Positions 50,677-60,055 of a stretch of 64,000 bases of DNA are shown piece after piece (position 1 is the stretch's first letter; every line of letters starts with the position of its first letter). The notes under the pieces are model-generated. The model searched no databases. It worked only from the letters and a program-made list of their open reading frames with translations, and was not told where the DNA came from. Source of the DNA: Alteraurantiacibacter hainanensis (GTDB lineage: Bacteria; Pseudomonadota; Alphaproteobacteria; Sphingomonadales; Sphingomonadaceae). The position numbers were made by a program, and so were the translations under genes. Location of the stretch: contig NZ_JAZAPB010000001.1 of assembly GCF_036321025.1 (NCBI RefSeq), forward strand, positions 1 through 64,000, written 5' to 3'.

Positions 50677-51855
50677 ATGCCCCGGCTGCTCTCCATAACG
50701 ACGCTTTACCCAAACATTCACCTGCCGCGTTTCGGCACCTTCGTCGCGCGGCAGATGGAGGCCTTGGCCGCGCACGGGGGCTGGGACGTCACCGTCATCA
50801 ACCCCATCGGCGTGCCGCCCTTCCCGATGGGTCGGTATCGGGCGCAGGCCGAAGCGGCGATTTCTGGCGAGGAAGGCGGCGTGGACGTGCGGCGGCCCCG
50901 CTTCACCCTCATCCCGGCCGTGGGCGGCCCCTTCAATCCGGGAATGATCGTGAAAGCCGCACTGCCGATTGCCCGCAGGCTGCACGAGGAGGAGCCCTTC
51001 GCCCTCGTCGATGCGCAATTCTTCTATCCGGACGGACCCGCTGCGGCGCAGATCGCGGAGGACTTGGGACTGCCCTTGGCGATCAAGGCGCGCGGAGCAG
51101 ATATCCAGCACTGGGGCCAGAAGGCCTATGCGCTGGAAAAGATGCTGGCTGCCGCCGATCAGGCTTCGGGACTGCTTGCAGTGAGCGAGGCGCTGAAGGC
51201 CGACATGGTGCAGCTCGGCTTTCCTGGCGAGAAGATCGCGGTGCATTACACCGGGCTGGACCGCGAACTCTTTCGCCCGCTCGACCGTGGGGACAGCCGT
51301 CGAAAGCTGGCAGAGGACTACAACGTTCGACTCGAGGATGACGCGCCGCTGCTGGCGACGGTCGGCGCGCTGATACCGCGAAAGGGGCAGCATTTCGTGA
51401 TCCGCGCGCTGGCCAGGTTGCCCGATGCCCACCTGGTTCTGGTGGGCAGCGGCGGAGACCGCGCCGCGCTGACAGAACTGGCGCTGGAACTGGATCTGTC
51501 GCGGCGCGTGCATTTTCTCGGCAGCCTCGACCACGGCGAATTGCCGACTGTGCTGAGCGCCAGCGATGCCCTGGTCATGCCCTCGTCCAGCGAAGGACTG
51601 GCCAACGCCTGGGTGGAATCGCTCGCCTGCGGCACGCCGCTGGTCATCACCGACGCCGGCGGCGCGCGCGAGCTTGTATCGCGGCCCGAAGCCGGGCGGA
51701 TCGTGGCGCGCGATGTCGAGGCGATCGTCACGGGAGTGCGCGAGGTGCTGGCGGCGGGATACGCTCCAGCCGACGTGGCGCGAAGTGTCGAGGCATTCAG
51801 CTGGGAAGCGAACGCAAAGGCACTGGCCGACATTTACGCCAGGCTCATCGACTGA
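50677..51855 (+). CDS. family 4 glycosyltransferase (GT-B)
   Basis: A 392-residue GT-B enzyme. The N-terminal acceptor domain starts LLSITTLYPN and contains VDAQFFYPDG; the C-terminal donor domain shows GALIPRKGQH and the GT4 signature EGLANAWVESLACGTPLV, whose first Glu binds the donor sugar nucleotide. It acts in the cytoplasm and probably builds a surface glycan or glycolipid; donor and acceptor unknown. It stands alone, without a polysaccharide cluster, except for the regulator just upstream. Confidence 0.9.
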   Translation: MPRLLSITTLYPNIHLPRFGTFVARQMEALAAHGGWDVTVINPIGVPPFPMGRYRAQAEAAISGEEGGVDVRRPRFTLIPAVGGPFNPGMIVKAALPIARRLHEEEPFALVDAQFFYPDGPAAAQIAEDLGLPLAIKARGADIQHWGQKAYALEKMLAAADQASGLLAVSEALKADMVQLGFPGEKIAVHYTGLDRELFRPLDRGDSRRKLAEDYNVRLEDDAPLLATVGALIPRKGQHFVIRALARLPDAHLVLVGSGGDRAALTELALELDLSRRVHFLGSLDHGELPTVLSASDALVMPSSSEGLANAWVESLACGTPLVITDAGGARELVSRPEAGRIVARDVEAIVTGVREVLAAGYAPADVARSVEAFSWEANAKALADIYARLID

Positions 51856-51858
51856 CGC

Positions 51859-51876
51859 CCTCCCGCTGACGGGAGG
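51859..51876. terminator. hairpin between convergent glycosyltransferase and secF
   Basis: Perfect arms CCTCCCG (51859-51865) and CGGGAGG (51870-51876) enclose CTGA. No T-run is present, so it may only protect message ends or cause weak termination. Confidence 0.5.
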
Positions 51877-51886
51877 ACGCCATCCG

Positions 51887-52864
51887 TCAGATTTCTCCGC
51901 GCGCCTTCTTGTCCTGCTGGTCGGCCACCGATTCCTCCGGAACGAAGCTGTCGCTGGTCACGCCCAGCCACACCAGGATCGGTGCGGCCATGTAGACCGA
52001 GGAATAGGTACCCACGAACACGCCCAGCACGATCGCGGCGACCATGCCGAACAGGCTGGCCGGGCCGAAGAACAACAGCGGCACCAGTGCGACGAGCAGC
52101 GTGAGGCTGGTCATCACGGTACGCGCCAGCGTCTCGTTCACCGACAGGTCGAGCAGTTCGGGCAGCGGCATCTTGCGATATTTCTTCAGGTTCTCGCGAA
52201 TGCGGTCGTAGACGACGATCGTATCGTTCAGCGAGTACCCGATGATCGCCAGGATCGCGGCGATGATCTGCAGGCTGAATTCCAGCTGGAACAGCGCGAA
52301 CATGCCCAGCGTCAGGCTGACGTCGTGGAACAGCGCGAACAGCGCGCCCACGCCGAACTGCCATTCGAAGCGGATCCAGATGTAGGCGGCGATGGCCAGC
52401 ATCGCGAACAGCAGCGCGTAGAGCGCGGTCTGGCGGAATTCCCCCGAAACCTTGCCCGAGACGGTGTTGTTCGAATCGACGCGGAAATCCTGGTGCTCGG
52501 CCGTAACCGTGTCGATGATCTGGGTGGCAATGCGATTGGCCGCCGCCGGATCGCCTTCTGCGCTTTCGGGCAGGCGGACGCGGATGGAGACCTGGTTGGC
52601 CTCACCGAACCGCTGGATCACCGGATCGCCCAGCCCCAGCGTGCTTACCGTCTCGCGCAGCTCGCCAATGGGAGCTTCTTCTTCCTGCGTGAAGGTGCCG
52701 GTGATTTCCTGTCCGCCGGCGAAATCGACGCCGTAATTCAGGCCGTTGGCCCATACCAGGCCCCAGCTTGCCGCAATCAGCAGCAGGCTGACCACGTAGA
52801 ACGGCACGCGCCATTTCAGGAACTTGATGTTGGTGGTATCGGGGACGAGTTTCAGAAGTTTCAT
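51887..52864 (-). CDS. secF: protein translocase subunit SecF
   Basis: A 325-residue inner-membrane protein that, with SecD and YajC, pulls exported proteins across the membrane using the proton gradient. Six spans are present with a periplasmic loop (about 40-140); conserved blocks are VDFAGGQEI, IGYSLNDTIVVYDRIREN and TSLTLLVALVPLLFFG. It follows secD after 15 bases. The last 15 residues are charged. Confidence 0.97.
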   Translation of the reverse strand: MKLLKLVPDTTNIKFLKWRVPFYVVSLLLIAASWGLVWANGLNYGVDFAGGQEITGTFTQEEEAPIGELRETVSTLGLGDPVIQRFGEANQVSIRVRLPESAEGDPAAANRIATQIIDTVTAEHQDFRVDSNNTVSGKVSGEFRQTALYALLFAMLAIAAYIWIRFEWQFGVGALFALFHDVSLTLGMFALFQLEFSLQIIAAILAIIGYSLNDTIVVYDRIRENLKKYRKMPLPELLDLSVNETLARTVMTSLTLLVALVPLLFFGPASLFGMVAAIVLGVFVGTYSSVYMAAPILVWLGVTSDSFVPEESVADQQDKKARGEI

Positions 52865-52879
52865 GTCGTTTCCCTCCCC

Positions 52880-54478
52880 TTACACGTGGATTTCGGCGGG
52901 GCGCTTGGCACGAAGCCAGCCCGCGACCCACATGCGGGTGAGCGTCACCGCGGTGAACACCGAGGTGAACAGGCCGATGATCAGCACCACGGCGAAGCCG
53001 CGGATCGGGCCGCTGCCGAACAGGAACAGCAGCACACCGGCGATGAAGTTGGTGACGTTGGCGTCGTAGATGGCGCGGCTGGCTTCCTTGTAGCCGTTCT
53101 CCACCGCGGCGACCACGCGCCGCCCTCGCCTTCGTTCCTCGCGCATGCGCTCGTTGATAAGCACGTTGGCGTCCACCGCCGCGCCCACGGTCAGCACGAA
53201 ACCCGCGATGCCCGGCAAGGTCAGCGTGGTGTTCATGAAGGCCATGATGCCCAGCACCATCAGCACGTTGAACGCGAGCGCCACGGTGGCGTAGACGCCG
53301 AAGCGACCATAGGTGGAGATCATCAGGAACACGACGAGGGCAGAACCGATGCCCATGGCCACCGCGCCCGCGACGATCGAGTCGCGGCCGAGGTCCGGGC
53401 CGACGGTGCGTTCCTCGATGATGGTCAGGTCAACCGGCAAGGCACCAGAGCGCAGCGAGATCGCCAGCGCGTTGGCGCTTTCCACGGTGAAGCCGCCGGA
53501 AATCTGCGCGCTGCCCGAGAGGATCGGTTCGTTGAACTGCGGCGCGGAGATCACCTCGTCATCGAGGATGATGGCAAAGCGTTCGCCGACATTCTCGGTC
53601 GAAAGCTGGGCGAAGCGCGCTCCGCCCTGGGCGTCGAACTGGATCGAGACGATCGGTTCGTTGGTCTGCTGGTCGAACCCCTGCTGCGCATTTGTCAGGC
53701 TGTCGCCGCGAATCCCGCCAAGCCGCTCCACCGCCTCGAACTGTCCGGCAAAATCGCTGTCCTCGGCATAGGGCACCAGCTCGCTGCCGGGATTGGCGAT
53801 ACCTTGCGCGATGTCGCTAGGAAGGGCGTTGGTGTCGACCAGCTTGAATTCCAGTCGCGCCGTCTGGCCCAGCAGTTCCTTCAGCTGGTCCGGATCCTCA
53901 AGACCCGGCACCTGCACCACGATGCGGTTGTCGCCCTGGCGGATGATGGTGGGCTCACGCGTGCCGAGATCGTCGATACGGCGGCGAACCACGTCGGTGG
54001 CCGATTCCATCGCATCGCTCACGGCCTGGTCGAGGCCCTGTTCGGTCTGCGTCAGCACGATGCGGTTGCCGTCGAGCACGGACAAATCCCACTCGCGCAC
54101 CAGGCCCGAGCCGTTCATCAGCGGAGTCAGTATCTCGCGGGCGCGATCGATTTCGCCGGGATCTTCCAGAATGAAGGAAAGGCGACCGTTCGCGGTCGAT
54201 ACATCGCCGATACCGATGCGCGGTTCTGCTTCGCGCAGTTCCTCGCGCACCGCTTCTTCCATTGTCTCCAGTCGCTGGCTGGCCACCTGCGAGGGATCTG
54301 CTTCCAGCAGGATGTGGCTGCCGCCTGCAAGGTCGAGGCCAAGATTGACCTCGTAGCCCTCAAGTGCGTCGGGCGCATCGATACCGGACAGCGTGGCGAT
54401 AGAGGGAAGCGCCAGCAGGGCCAGCAACAAGGTGATGGCCCAGAGCGATAGGCGCTTCCAGAGGGGAAAATCGAGCAT
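52880..54478 (-). CDS. secD: protein translocase subunit SecD
   Basis: A 532-residue partner of SecF with one N-terminal span, a large periplasmic P1 region (about 30-350) and five spans at the C-terminus. Family blocks are LGLDLAGGSHILLEAD (45-60), VRRRIDDLGTREPTI and VGPDLGRDSI, and in the membrane part AAVDANVLINERMREE. Length is typical of alphaproteobacteria. It lies 22 bases after yajC. Confidence 0.97.
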   Translation of the reverse strand: MLDFPLWKRLSLWAITLLLALLALPSIATLSGIDAPDALEGYEVNLGLDLAGGSHILLEADPSQVASQRLETMEEAVREELREAEPRIGIGDVSTANGRLSFILEDPGEIDRAREILTPLMNGSGLVREWDLSVLDGNRIVLTQTEQGLDQAVSDAMESATDVVRRRIDDLGTREPTIIRQGDNRIVVQVPGLEDPDQLKELLGQTARLEFKLVDTNALPSDIAQGIANPGSELVPYAEDSDFAGQFEAVERLGGIRGDSLTNAQQGFDQQTNEPIVSIQFDAQGGARFAQLSTENVGERFAIILDDEVISAPQFNEPILSGSAQISGGFTVESANALAISLRSGALPVDLTIIEERTVGPDLGRDSIVAGAVAMGIGSALVVFLMISTYGRFGVYATVALAFNVLMVLGIMAFMNTTLTLPGIAGFVLTVGAAVDANVLINERMREERRRGRRVVAAVENGYKEASRAIYDANVTNFIAGVLLFLFGSGPIRGFAVVLIIGLFTSVFTAVTLTRMWVAGWLRAKRPAEIHV

Positions 54479-54500
54479 TGTCAGCTATTCGCAGTCCGGA

Positions 54501-54824
54501 TCAGTCGTTCGCGGGCTTGCCGCCCGGCTTCAGGATGTCGCCAATGGTGCTCTTGACCACCTTGATACGGGTACCCTGCGCAATCTCGACCTCTGCATAG
54601 GTGTCGTCCACCTTGGTCACCTTGCCCACGATCCCGCCGGCGGTCACCACCTGGTCGTTCTTCTTCAGGCTAGACACCTTTTCCTGGTGCTCCTTCGCGC
54701 GCTTCATCTGCGGACGGAACAGCAGGAACCAGAAGATCAGGATCATGCCGACGATAGGCAGGAACTGCAGCCATCCCGGAGGGGCATCACCGGCAGAAGC
54801 GGCGGCGAGAATATCAAGCATCAA
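54501..54824 (-). CDS. yajC: preprotein translocase subunit YajC
   Basis: A 107-residue single-span membrane protein of the SecDF-YajC complex. The span is about residues 18-38 (WLQFLPIVGMILIFWFLLF), followed by RPQMKRAKEHQEKVSSLKKND and the conserved VVTAGGIVGKVTKVDD. First gene of the yajC-secD-secF operon. Confidence 0.97.
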   Translation of the reverse strand: MMLDILAAASAGDAPPGWLQFLPIVGMILIFWFLLFRPQMKRAKEHQEKVSSLKKNDQVVTAGGIVGKVTKVDDTYAEVEIAQGTRIKVVKSTIGDILKPGGKPAND

Positions 54825-54997
54825 ACGAAGTCCATCCCGAGCAGTTGATCAGTATTGTGGGGAGGCCGCAGCGAGGTTCAAGTCGCGCCCCCTCTCCGGC
54901 ACATGGCTGGCGCGCCTAGCAGCATTGGCAAATTGAGGCAATCGAGGTGGTTGCCAGCAGCGCGATGCCAAACTATAGGGCCGCTCTCCACTGGTCT

Positions 54998-55074
54998 CGG
55001 GAAGTAGCGCAGCCTGGTAGCGCATCACACTGGGGGTGTGGGGGTCGCAGGTTCGAATCCTGTCTTCCCGACCA
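54998..55074 (+). tRNA. tRNA-Pro (GGG)
   Basis: Acceptor CGGGAAG pairs with CTTCCCG; the anticodon stem TCACA/TGTGG closes the loop CTGGGGG with anticodon GGG; the T-arm has TTCGAAT and CCA is encoded at 55072-55074. The bases before the gene (54987-54995) are complementary to the CCA end and what follows it, so the precursor can form an extended stem. Confidence 0.96.
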
Positions 55075-55094
55075 GTGGACCTTGTCTCCAATCT

Positions 55095-55751
55095 TCAGAA
55101 CGCGAATTCCACCCCGATCAGCGGGGCGTGGCCGATCTCGTCAGGTCCGTTGTCCTCGAAATCCTGCTGCCGAAGGTAGGTCAGCCCGATCTCAAGATTC
55201 TCGGTGATTGCGTAATCGAAGCCCGCCTGGGTGCGAAGGCCGGTGATACCCGTATCGCCGCCGGGGCTCGTGCCGCGAAGGGTCCAGAACAGTTCCGCGT
55301 CCGTGCCGAAGCTCAGGCGATCCGTCACGGGAATCGCAACGCCTGCGCGAGGACGCAGCCGGAGACCCATGCGGCCATCGCGATTATCCACGAATCGCTG
55401 CTCCAGCCGCAGCCGCGTGCGCAGAATGCCGTGGCTGGTAGTCAGTTGCTGCATCAGACGGGTTTCATCGTTGCCGCCATCGTTGACGCGCCGCTCCACC
55501 GCGCCGGACAGCGTCAGCCCCTGCGCAACCCGCTGAGAAAGCCACGCGCGGGCGAAATAGGTATCCACCCGGTCATTTCCCGCGGACCGGAAACGCTGCG
55601 CGGTTTCGAGTTTAACCGCCGTATCGGAATCGAGGTCATATGAGATCGATGGGTTGAGCCAGAGTTCGAAATCCTCGCCTGCATGGGCGGGACCGGCGGC
55701 AAGAAACGCGGCGCAACCGCCGATGACCCAGAGGAAACGAGTGCGTGTCAT
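55095..55751 (-). CDS. DUF2490 outer-membrane beta-barrel protein, 218 aa
   Basis: A signal peptide (1-24) is followed by alternating beta strands typical of a small outer-membrane barrel, ending in Phe (IGVEFAF). Segments such as EDFELWLNPSISYDL, GNDRVDTYFARAWLSQR and LRTRLRLEQRFVDN are the DUF2490 signature. The function of the family is unknown; it may be a pore or adhesion barrel. Located between tRNA-Pro and the carbonic anhydrase, 67 bases from the latter. Confidence 0.85.
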   Translation of the reverse strand: MTRTRFLWVIGGCAAFLAAGPAHAGEDFELWLNPSISYDLDSDTAVKLETAQRFRSAGNDRVDTYFARAWLSQRVAQGLTLSGAVERRVNDGGNDETRLMQQLTTSHGILRTRLRLEQRFVDNRDGRMGLRLRPRAGVAIPVTDRLSFGTDAELFWTLRGTSPGGDTGITGLRTQAGFDYAITENLEIGLTYLRQQDFEDNGPDEIGHAPLIGVEFAF

Positions 55752-55818
55752 CTCTCATACTCCCTGGAAAAAGGGCCGGATCGCGCGAGCGACCCGGCCC
55801 CTGTGTCCGCGGCGTTTC

Positions 55819-56553
55819 TTACTCCGCGCCTTCGGGCAGATCGAAGAAGTCCACCTCGCCGGTATCGAGGTGGTAGTAGGCGCCCACCACCCACAGATTC
55901 CCCTCACGCTGCGGATCGAGCATGATCGGATCGGTCTGGTTGCGCAGCTGGTTCACGACGCGGCGCACATTGGCGCGAACCGAATTGTCCAGCAGATCGC
56001 CCGGTTCGTCCCGAACGCTCAGCACGGCCGGGATGATCGGCTCCACCATCGGGCCGATGGAGCCGGGGAACGTCGCATTCTCGGTCACCACCTTGGTGGC
56101 CGCGTCCACAGCGCCGCAACTCTCGTGACCCATCACGACGACCAGCGGCGTCTTCAGCTGGGCGACGGCATATTCGATCGAACCGAGCGCGACCGTATCC
56201 ACGGTGTTGCCGGCGTTGCGGATGATGAACAGTTCACCCAGCCCGCGACCGAACAGCAGTTCCGGCGGCACGCGGCTGTCGGAGCAGGTGACGTAGGCGG
56301 CAAACGGGGACTGGCCGCGAGCCAGGTCCAGCCGCCGCTGGGCGCTGGTGAGCACGCGGGTCTGTTCCCCGCGAAGGAAGGCGGTGTTGCCTTCGCGCAG
56401 CAGGTCGAGCGCCTGCTGCGGGGTCAGGTCCGTGGCAGGCGGCGCCGGCGTCATTCCGCCCGTGCTGTCCTGCGCCACGGCGGTGTTGGTGGCGACTAGG
56501 GTGGCGGCACTGGCTGCTCCCAGCCCGCCGATGAAATTCCTGCGTGTAGTCAA
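55819..56553 (-). CDS. Tat-exported beta-class carbonic anhydrase
   Basis: A 244-residue zinc enzyme interconverting CO2 and bicarbonate. The N-terminus TTRRNFIGGLGAASAATL carries a twin-arginine signal, so the folded enzyme should be exported to the periplasm. Zinc ligands are Cys90, His143 and Cys146 (in TCSDSRVPPE and MGHESCGAV); Asp92-Arg94 form the catalytic dyad. The beta class is usually cytoplasmic, so export is noteworthy. A hairpin with arms GCATCGG and CCGATGC (56614-56631) and another with GTGGC/GCCAC (56647-56660) lie upstream; no gene is seen in that 185-base gap. Confidence 0.94.
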   Translation of the reverse strand: MTTRRNFIGGLGAASAATLVATNTAVAQDSTGGMTPAPPATDLTPQQALDLLREGNTAFLRGEQTRVLTSAQRRLDLARGQSPFAAYVTCSDSRVPPELLFGRGLGELFIIRNAGNTVDTVALGSIEYAVAQLKTPLVVVMGHESCGAVDAATKVVTENATFPGSIGPMVEPIIPAVLSVRDEPGDLLDNSVRANVRRVVNQLRNQTDPIMLDPQREGNLWVVGAYYHLDTGEVDFFDLPEGAE

Positions 56554-56738
56554 TTGGGTTACTCCTCTTCTCTACCGCCGATGCGATTGGAGGAGGTCGG
56601 CCCCCGTCAAACTGCATCGGCTGTCCGATGCGGTCCGACATCACGTGTGGCTAATGCCACCCGCCAGAGGGGCCCGGTATCCGCGCGTGATATAATATTG
56701 CCTTGGCCAGCATTTTCAAGACTGGACCAAGTCCCGTG

Positions 56739-58748
56739 TCACTCCAGTTCCAGGATCACCGCGTCCACCACCAGCGTCTCGCCTTCCTCGGCATTGATGC
56801 TGGAGACGGTCCCCGACTTCTCGGCGCGCAGGATGTTTTCCATCTTCATCGCTTCCACCGTGGCCAGCGGCTGGCCGGTTTCCACCTGGTCCCCCTCGCC
56901 CACGTGCAGTTTCACCAGCAGGCCGGGCATCGGGCAGAGCAGCATCTTGGAAAAGTCCGGCGGCTCCTTCTCGATCATGTGATCGGCGTGCTCCGCCAGT
57001 CGGGCTGGAAGGGCGCGCGCGGTGTAGGTGCGACCGTGGGTGTTGATTTTCCAGCTCGGGCGCTCGCGCGTGACGACAAGGCCCAGCGTCGGCCCGCCAG
57101 GCTGCGTGGCCGTGGCGGTCCGCTGGCCCGGCTGCCAATCGCAATGCCCTTCCACCTTGTGCCCATCGACCATGGCGTGGCCCTCGCCCAGCGTAACCAT
57201 GTGATCCTCGCCATCCACGCGCACGATCCATGCGGGCGTTACCGGCAGCGGCCCGTCGAGCTGGCCGCTGATCTGGCGCTGGCGGGCCTGGTAGGTGAAC
57301 TCGATCCCGGCAGCGATGGCCGCGATCACGCGGGTACGCTCCTCGCTGGTCGCCGCGCCTTCGAAGCCTTCGGGATATTCCTCGGCAATGAAGCCGGTGG
57401 TGAGCTCGCCGCTGCGGAAGCGCGGGTGCTGCATCAGCGCGGAGAGGAAATCGACGTTGTGGCCGAGGCCTTCCAGCTCGACCGCGTCCAGCGCCTTGAT
57501 CTGCAGGTCAGCCGCCTCGTCGCGCGTCTTGCCCCATGTCACCAGTTTGGCGATCATCGGGTCGTAGAAGATCGACACCTCGCCGCCTTCCTGCACGCCC
57601 GAATCGAAGCGCACGCTGTCGACGCCGCGCAGGTCGCCCGCCCAGGGTTCGACCGAGGTGGAGTAGCGCACAAGTCGCCCGGTGCTCGGCAGGAAGCCGC
57701 GATAGGGGTCTTCGGCGTAGATGCGGTTCTCGATGGCCCAGCCGTCGATGCCGATATCGTCCTGCGTCATCGGCAGCTTTTCGCCAGCGGCGACGCGGAT
57801 CATCTGCTCGACGAGGTCGGTGCCGGTGATCGCCTCGGTGACGGGATGCTCTACCTGCAGGCGGGTGTTCATCTCGAGGAAGTAGAAGCTCTCGCCGGTC
57901 GGGTCCGCGCCGCTGACGATCAGCTCCACGGTGCCCGCCGAATAGTAGCCCACGGCCTTGCTGAGCGCGACGGCCTGCTCGCCCATCTTGCGGCGCATTT
58001 CCGGCGTTACGAAGGGGGAAGGTGCTTCCTCCACCACCTTCTGGTGGCGGCGCTGGATGCTGCATTCGCGCTCGTTGAGGTAGAGCACCGTGCCGTGCTT
58101 GTCGCCCAGCACCTGGATCTCGATATGGCGCGGGTCCTGAATGAACTTCTCGATGAAGACGCGATCATCGCCGAAGGAGTTGAGGCCTTCGCGCTTGGTC
58201 GCCTCGAAACCTTCCTTCACTTCCTTGTCGGTCCAGGCGAGGCGCATGCCCTTGCCGCCGCCGCCCGCGCTGGCCTTCATCATCACCGGGTAGCCGATCT
58301 CATTGGAGACCTTCAGCGCCTCCTCTGTGGTGTCGATGGCATCCTCGGAGCCGGGCACGGTGTTGACGCCCGCTTGCTTGGCGAGCTTCTTGGACTCGAT
58401 CTTGTCACCCATCGCCGCAATCGCGCTCGCGGGCGGACCGATGAAGGTGATGTTCTCCTTCTCCAGCGCTTCCACGAAGCTGGCGCGCTCGGAAAGGAAG
58501 CCATAGCCAGGATGCACCGCCTCGGCGCCGGTCTGCTTGCAGGCCGCGATGATCTTGTCGGCGAGCAGGTAGGACTCGTTGGCGGGTGGCGGACCGATAT
58601 GCACCGCCTCGTCCGCCATCTGCACGAACGGCGCGCGGGCATCGGCATCGGAATAGACTGCAACCGTCTGGATACCCATGGCCTTGGCCGTCTTGATGAC
58701 CCGGCACGCGATCTCGCCACGGTTGGCGATGAGGATTTTCTTGAACAT
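56739..58748 (-). CDS. pccA: propionyl-CoA/acetyl-CoA carboxylase alpha subunit, biotinylated
   Basis: A 669-residue protein with an ATP-grasp biotin carboxylase part (ILIANRGEIACRVI at 5-18; EAVHPGYGFLSE and GGGGKGMRLAW) and, at the C-terminus, a biotin carrier domain with the biotinylated Lys635 in EAMKMEN. The region between them (about 450-580) is the BT domain that contacts the beta subunit, diagnostic of propionyl-CoA carboxylase. The beta subunit is not in this window. It converts propionyl-CoA to methylmalonyl-CoA, the substrate of the ScpA path nearby. The start overlaps the metY stop by one base (TGATG). Confidence 0.93.
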   Translation of the reverse strand: MFKKILIANRGEIACRVIKTAKAMGIQTVAVYSDADARAPFVQMADEAVHIGPPPANESYLLADKIIAACKQTGAEAVHPGYGFLSERASFVEALEKENITFIGPPASAIAAMGDKIESKKLAKQAGVNTVPGSEDAIDTTEEALKVSNEIGYPVMMKASAGGGGKGMRLAWTDKEVKEGFEATKREGLNSFGDDRVFIEKFIQDPRHIEIQVLGDKHGTVLYLNERECSIQRRHQKVVEEAPSPFVTPEMRRKMGEQAVALSKAVGYYSAGTVELIVSGADPTGESFYFLEMNTRLQVEHPVTEAITGTDLVEQMIRVAAGEKLPMTQDDIGIDGWAIENRIYAEDPYRGFLPSTGRLVRYSTSVEPWAGDLRGVDSVRFDSGVQEGGEVSIFYDPMIAKLVTWGKTRDEAADLQIKALDAVELEGLGHNVDFLSALMQHPRFRSGELTTGFIAEEYPEGFEGAATSEERTRVIAAIAAGIEFTYQARQRQISGQLDGPLPVTPAWIVRVDGEDHMVTLGEGHAMVDGHKVEGHCDWQPGQRTATATQPGGPTLGLVVTRERPSWKINTHGRTYTARALPARLAEHADHMIEKEPPDFSKMLLCPMPGLLVKLHVGEGDQVETGQPLATVEAMKMENILRAEKSGTVSSINAEEGETLVVDAVILELE

Positions 58749-60037
58749 CAGAGGTTTGCGAGGCCTTTCTCGAGATCGGCAATGATATCGTCGACATGCT
58801 CGATGCCGACGGAAATGCGCACAACGTCCGGCCCGGCGCCAGCCGCAACCAGCGCGTCGCCTTCAAGCTGGCTGTGCGTGGTCGAGGCCGGGTGAATGAT
58901 CAGCGAGCGGGTGTCGCCGATGTTGGCGAGGTGGCTGAACAGTTCCACTCCCTGCACCAGCTTCACGCCAGCCTCGTAGCCGCCCTTCACGCCGAAGGTG
59001 AACACCGCCCCGCCCTTGCCGCCAAGGTACTTGTCGGCGAGCGGCTTGTACTTGTTGTCTTCCAGGCCCGCATAGCTGACCCACTCGATCTTCGGGTGAT
59101 CCTGCAGCCACTTGGCCACGGCCAGCGCGTTGTCGCAGTGGCGTTCCATGCGCAGGGCCAGCGTTTCCATGCCGGTCAGCGCCAGCCAGGCGTTCTGGGG
59201 CGCAAGCGCCGGGCCAAGGTCGCGCAGGCCCAGCACGCGGCAGGCGATGATGAAGGCGATCGGGCCGATGGGCTCAAGCGCATCGACCAGCACCGCGCCG
59301 TGATAGCTGCCGTTGGGCTGCGTCAGGCTGGGGAACTTGTCGCCCTGTGCCTTCCAGTCGAACTTGCCGCTGTCGACGATAACGCCGCCGATGGCGTTGC
59401 CGTGGCCGTTCAGGAACTTGGTGGTCGAATGCGTGATGATATCCGCGCCGTGCTCGATGGGGCGACATAGCGCCGGGCTGGCCATGGTGTTGTCCACGAT
59501 CAGCGGCACGCCGCCATCATGCGCGATATCGGCTATCGCCTGGATATCGGTGACGACGCCGCCCGGATTGGCGAGGCTTTCGATGAAGACGCAGCGCGTC
59601 TTGTCATCCATTGCATTTCGCACGTTCTCGACGTCGTCGGTGTCGACGAAGCGGGTTTCCCAGCCGAATTTCTTGAACGACTCTCCCATCTGGTTGAGCG
59701 AGCCGCCATACAGCTTCTTCGCCGCCACGATGTTGCAGCCCGGCTCCATCAGCGTGTGGAACGCCACGAGCTGCGCCGCGTGACCCGAAGCGACACCCAA
59801 AGCGCCCACCCCGCCTTCGAGCGCGGCGATCTTCTGCTCCAGCGCATCGTTGGTGGGGTTCATGATGCGGCTGTAGATGTTGCCGAATTCCTTGAGCGCG
59901 AACAGGTTCGCGGCGTGCTCGGCATCGTTGAAGACGTAGCTCGCGGTCTGGTAGATCGGCGTGATCCGCGCATTGGTGGTGGGATCGGGCTGCTGGCCCG
60001 CGTGGATGGTGAGCGTTTCGATCCTGTGGTCGGCCAT
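58748..60037 (-). CDS. metY: O-acetylhomoserine aminocarboxypropyltransferase (sulfhydrylase)
   Basis: A 429-residue PLP enzyme of the Cys/Met metabolism family. The PLP lysine is in HSTTKFLNGHG, and blocks such as YSRIMNPTNDALEQKIAALEGG and SGHAAQLVAFHTLM are characteristic of the O-acetylhomoserine branch. It makes homocysteine from O-acetylhomoserine and sulfide. Its place between scpA and pccA is odd metabolically; a link through methionine and B12 is possible, or it is simply an insertion. It overlaps pccA by one base and follows scpA after 18 bases, so all three are likely co-transcribed. Confidence 0.94.
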   Translation of the reverse strand: MADHRIETLTIHAGQQPDPTTNARITPIYQTASYVFNDAEHAANLFALKEFGNIYSRIMNPTNDALEQKIAALEGGVGALGVASGHAAQLVAFHTLMEPGCNIVAAKKLYGGSLNQMGESFKKFGWETRFVDTDDVENVRNAMDDKTRCVFIESLANPGGVVTDIQAIADIAHDGGVPLIVDNTMASPALCRPIEHGADIITHSTTKFLNGHGNAIGGVIVDSGKFDWKAQGDKFPSLTQPNGSYHGAVLVDALEPIGPIAFIIACRVLGLRDLGPALAPQNAWLALTGMETLALRMERHCDNALAVAKWLQDHPKIEWVSYAGLEDNKYKPLADKYLGGKGGAVFTFGVKGGYEAGVKLVQGVELFSHLANIGDTRSLIIHPASTTHSQLEGDALVAAGAGPDVVRISVGIEHVDDIIADLEKGLANL

Positions 60038-60055
60038 TATTCAATCCCCTCCGGT

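Noticed and set aside
51566..54451. A 961-residue plus-strand open frame opposite secD and secF
   Set aside because: secD and secF are unmistakable on the minus strand; the long frame shows His/Arg/Asp-rich antisense sequence with no motif.
56703..58895. A 730-residue plus-strand open frame opposite pccA
   Set aside because: Antisense shadow of a conserved biotin carboxylase; no domain or ribosome binding site. The same holds for the 644-residue frame opposite scpA at 60440-62374.
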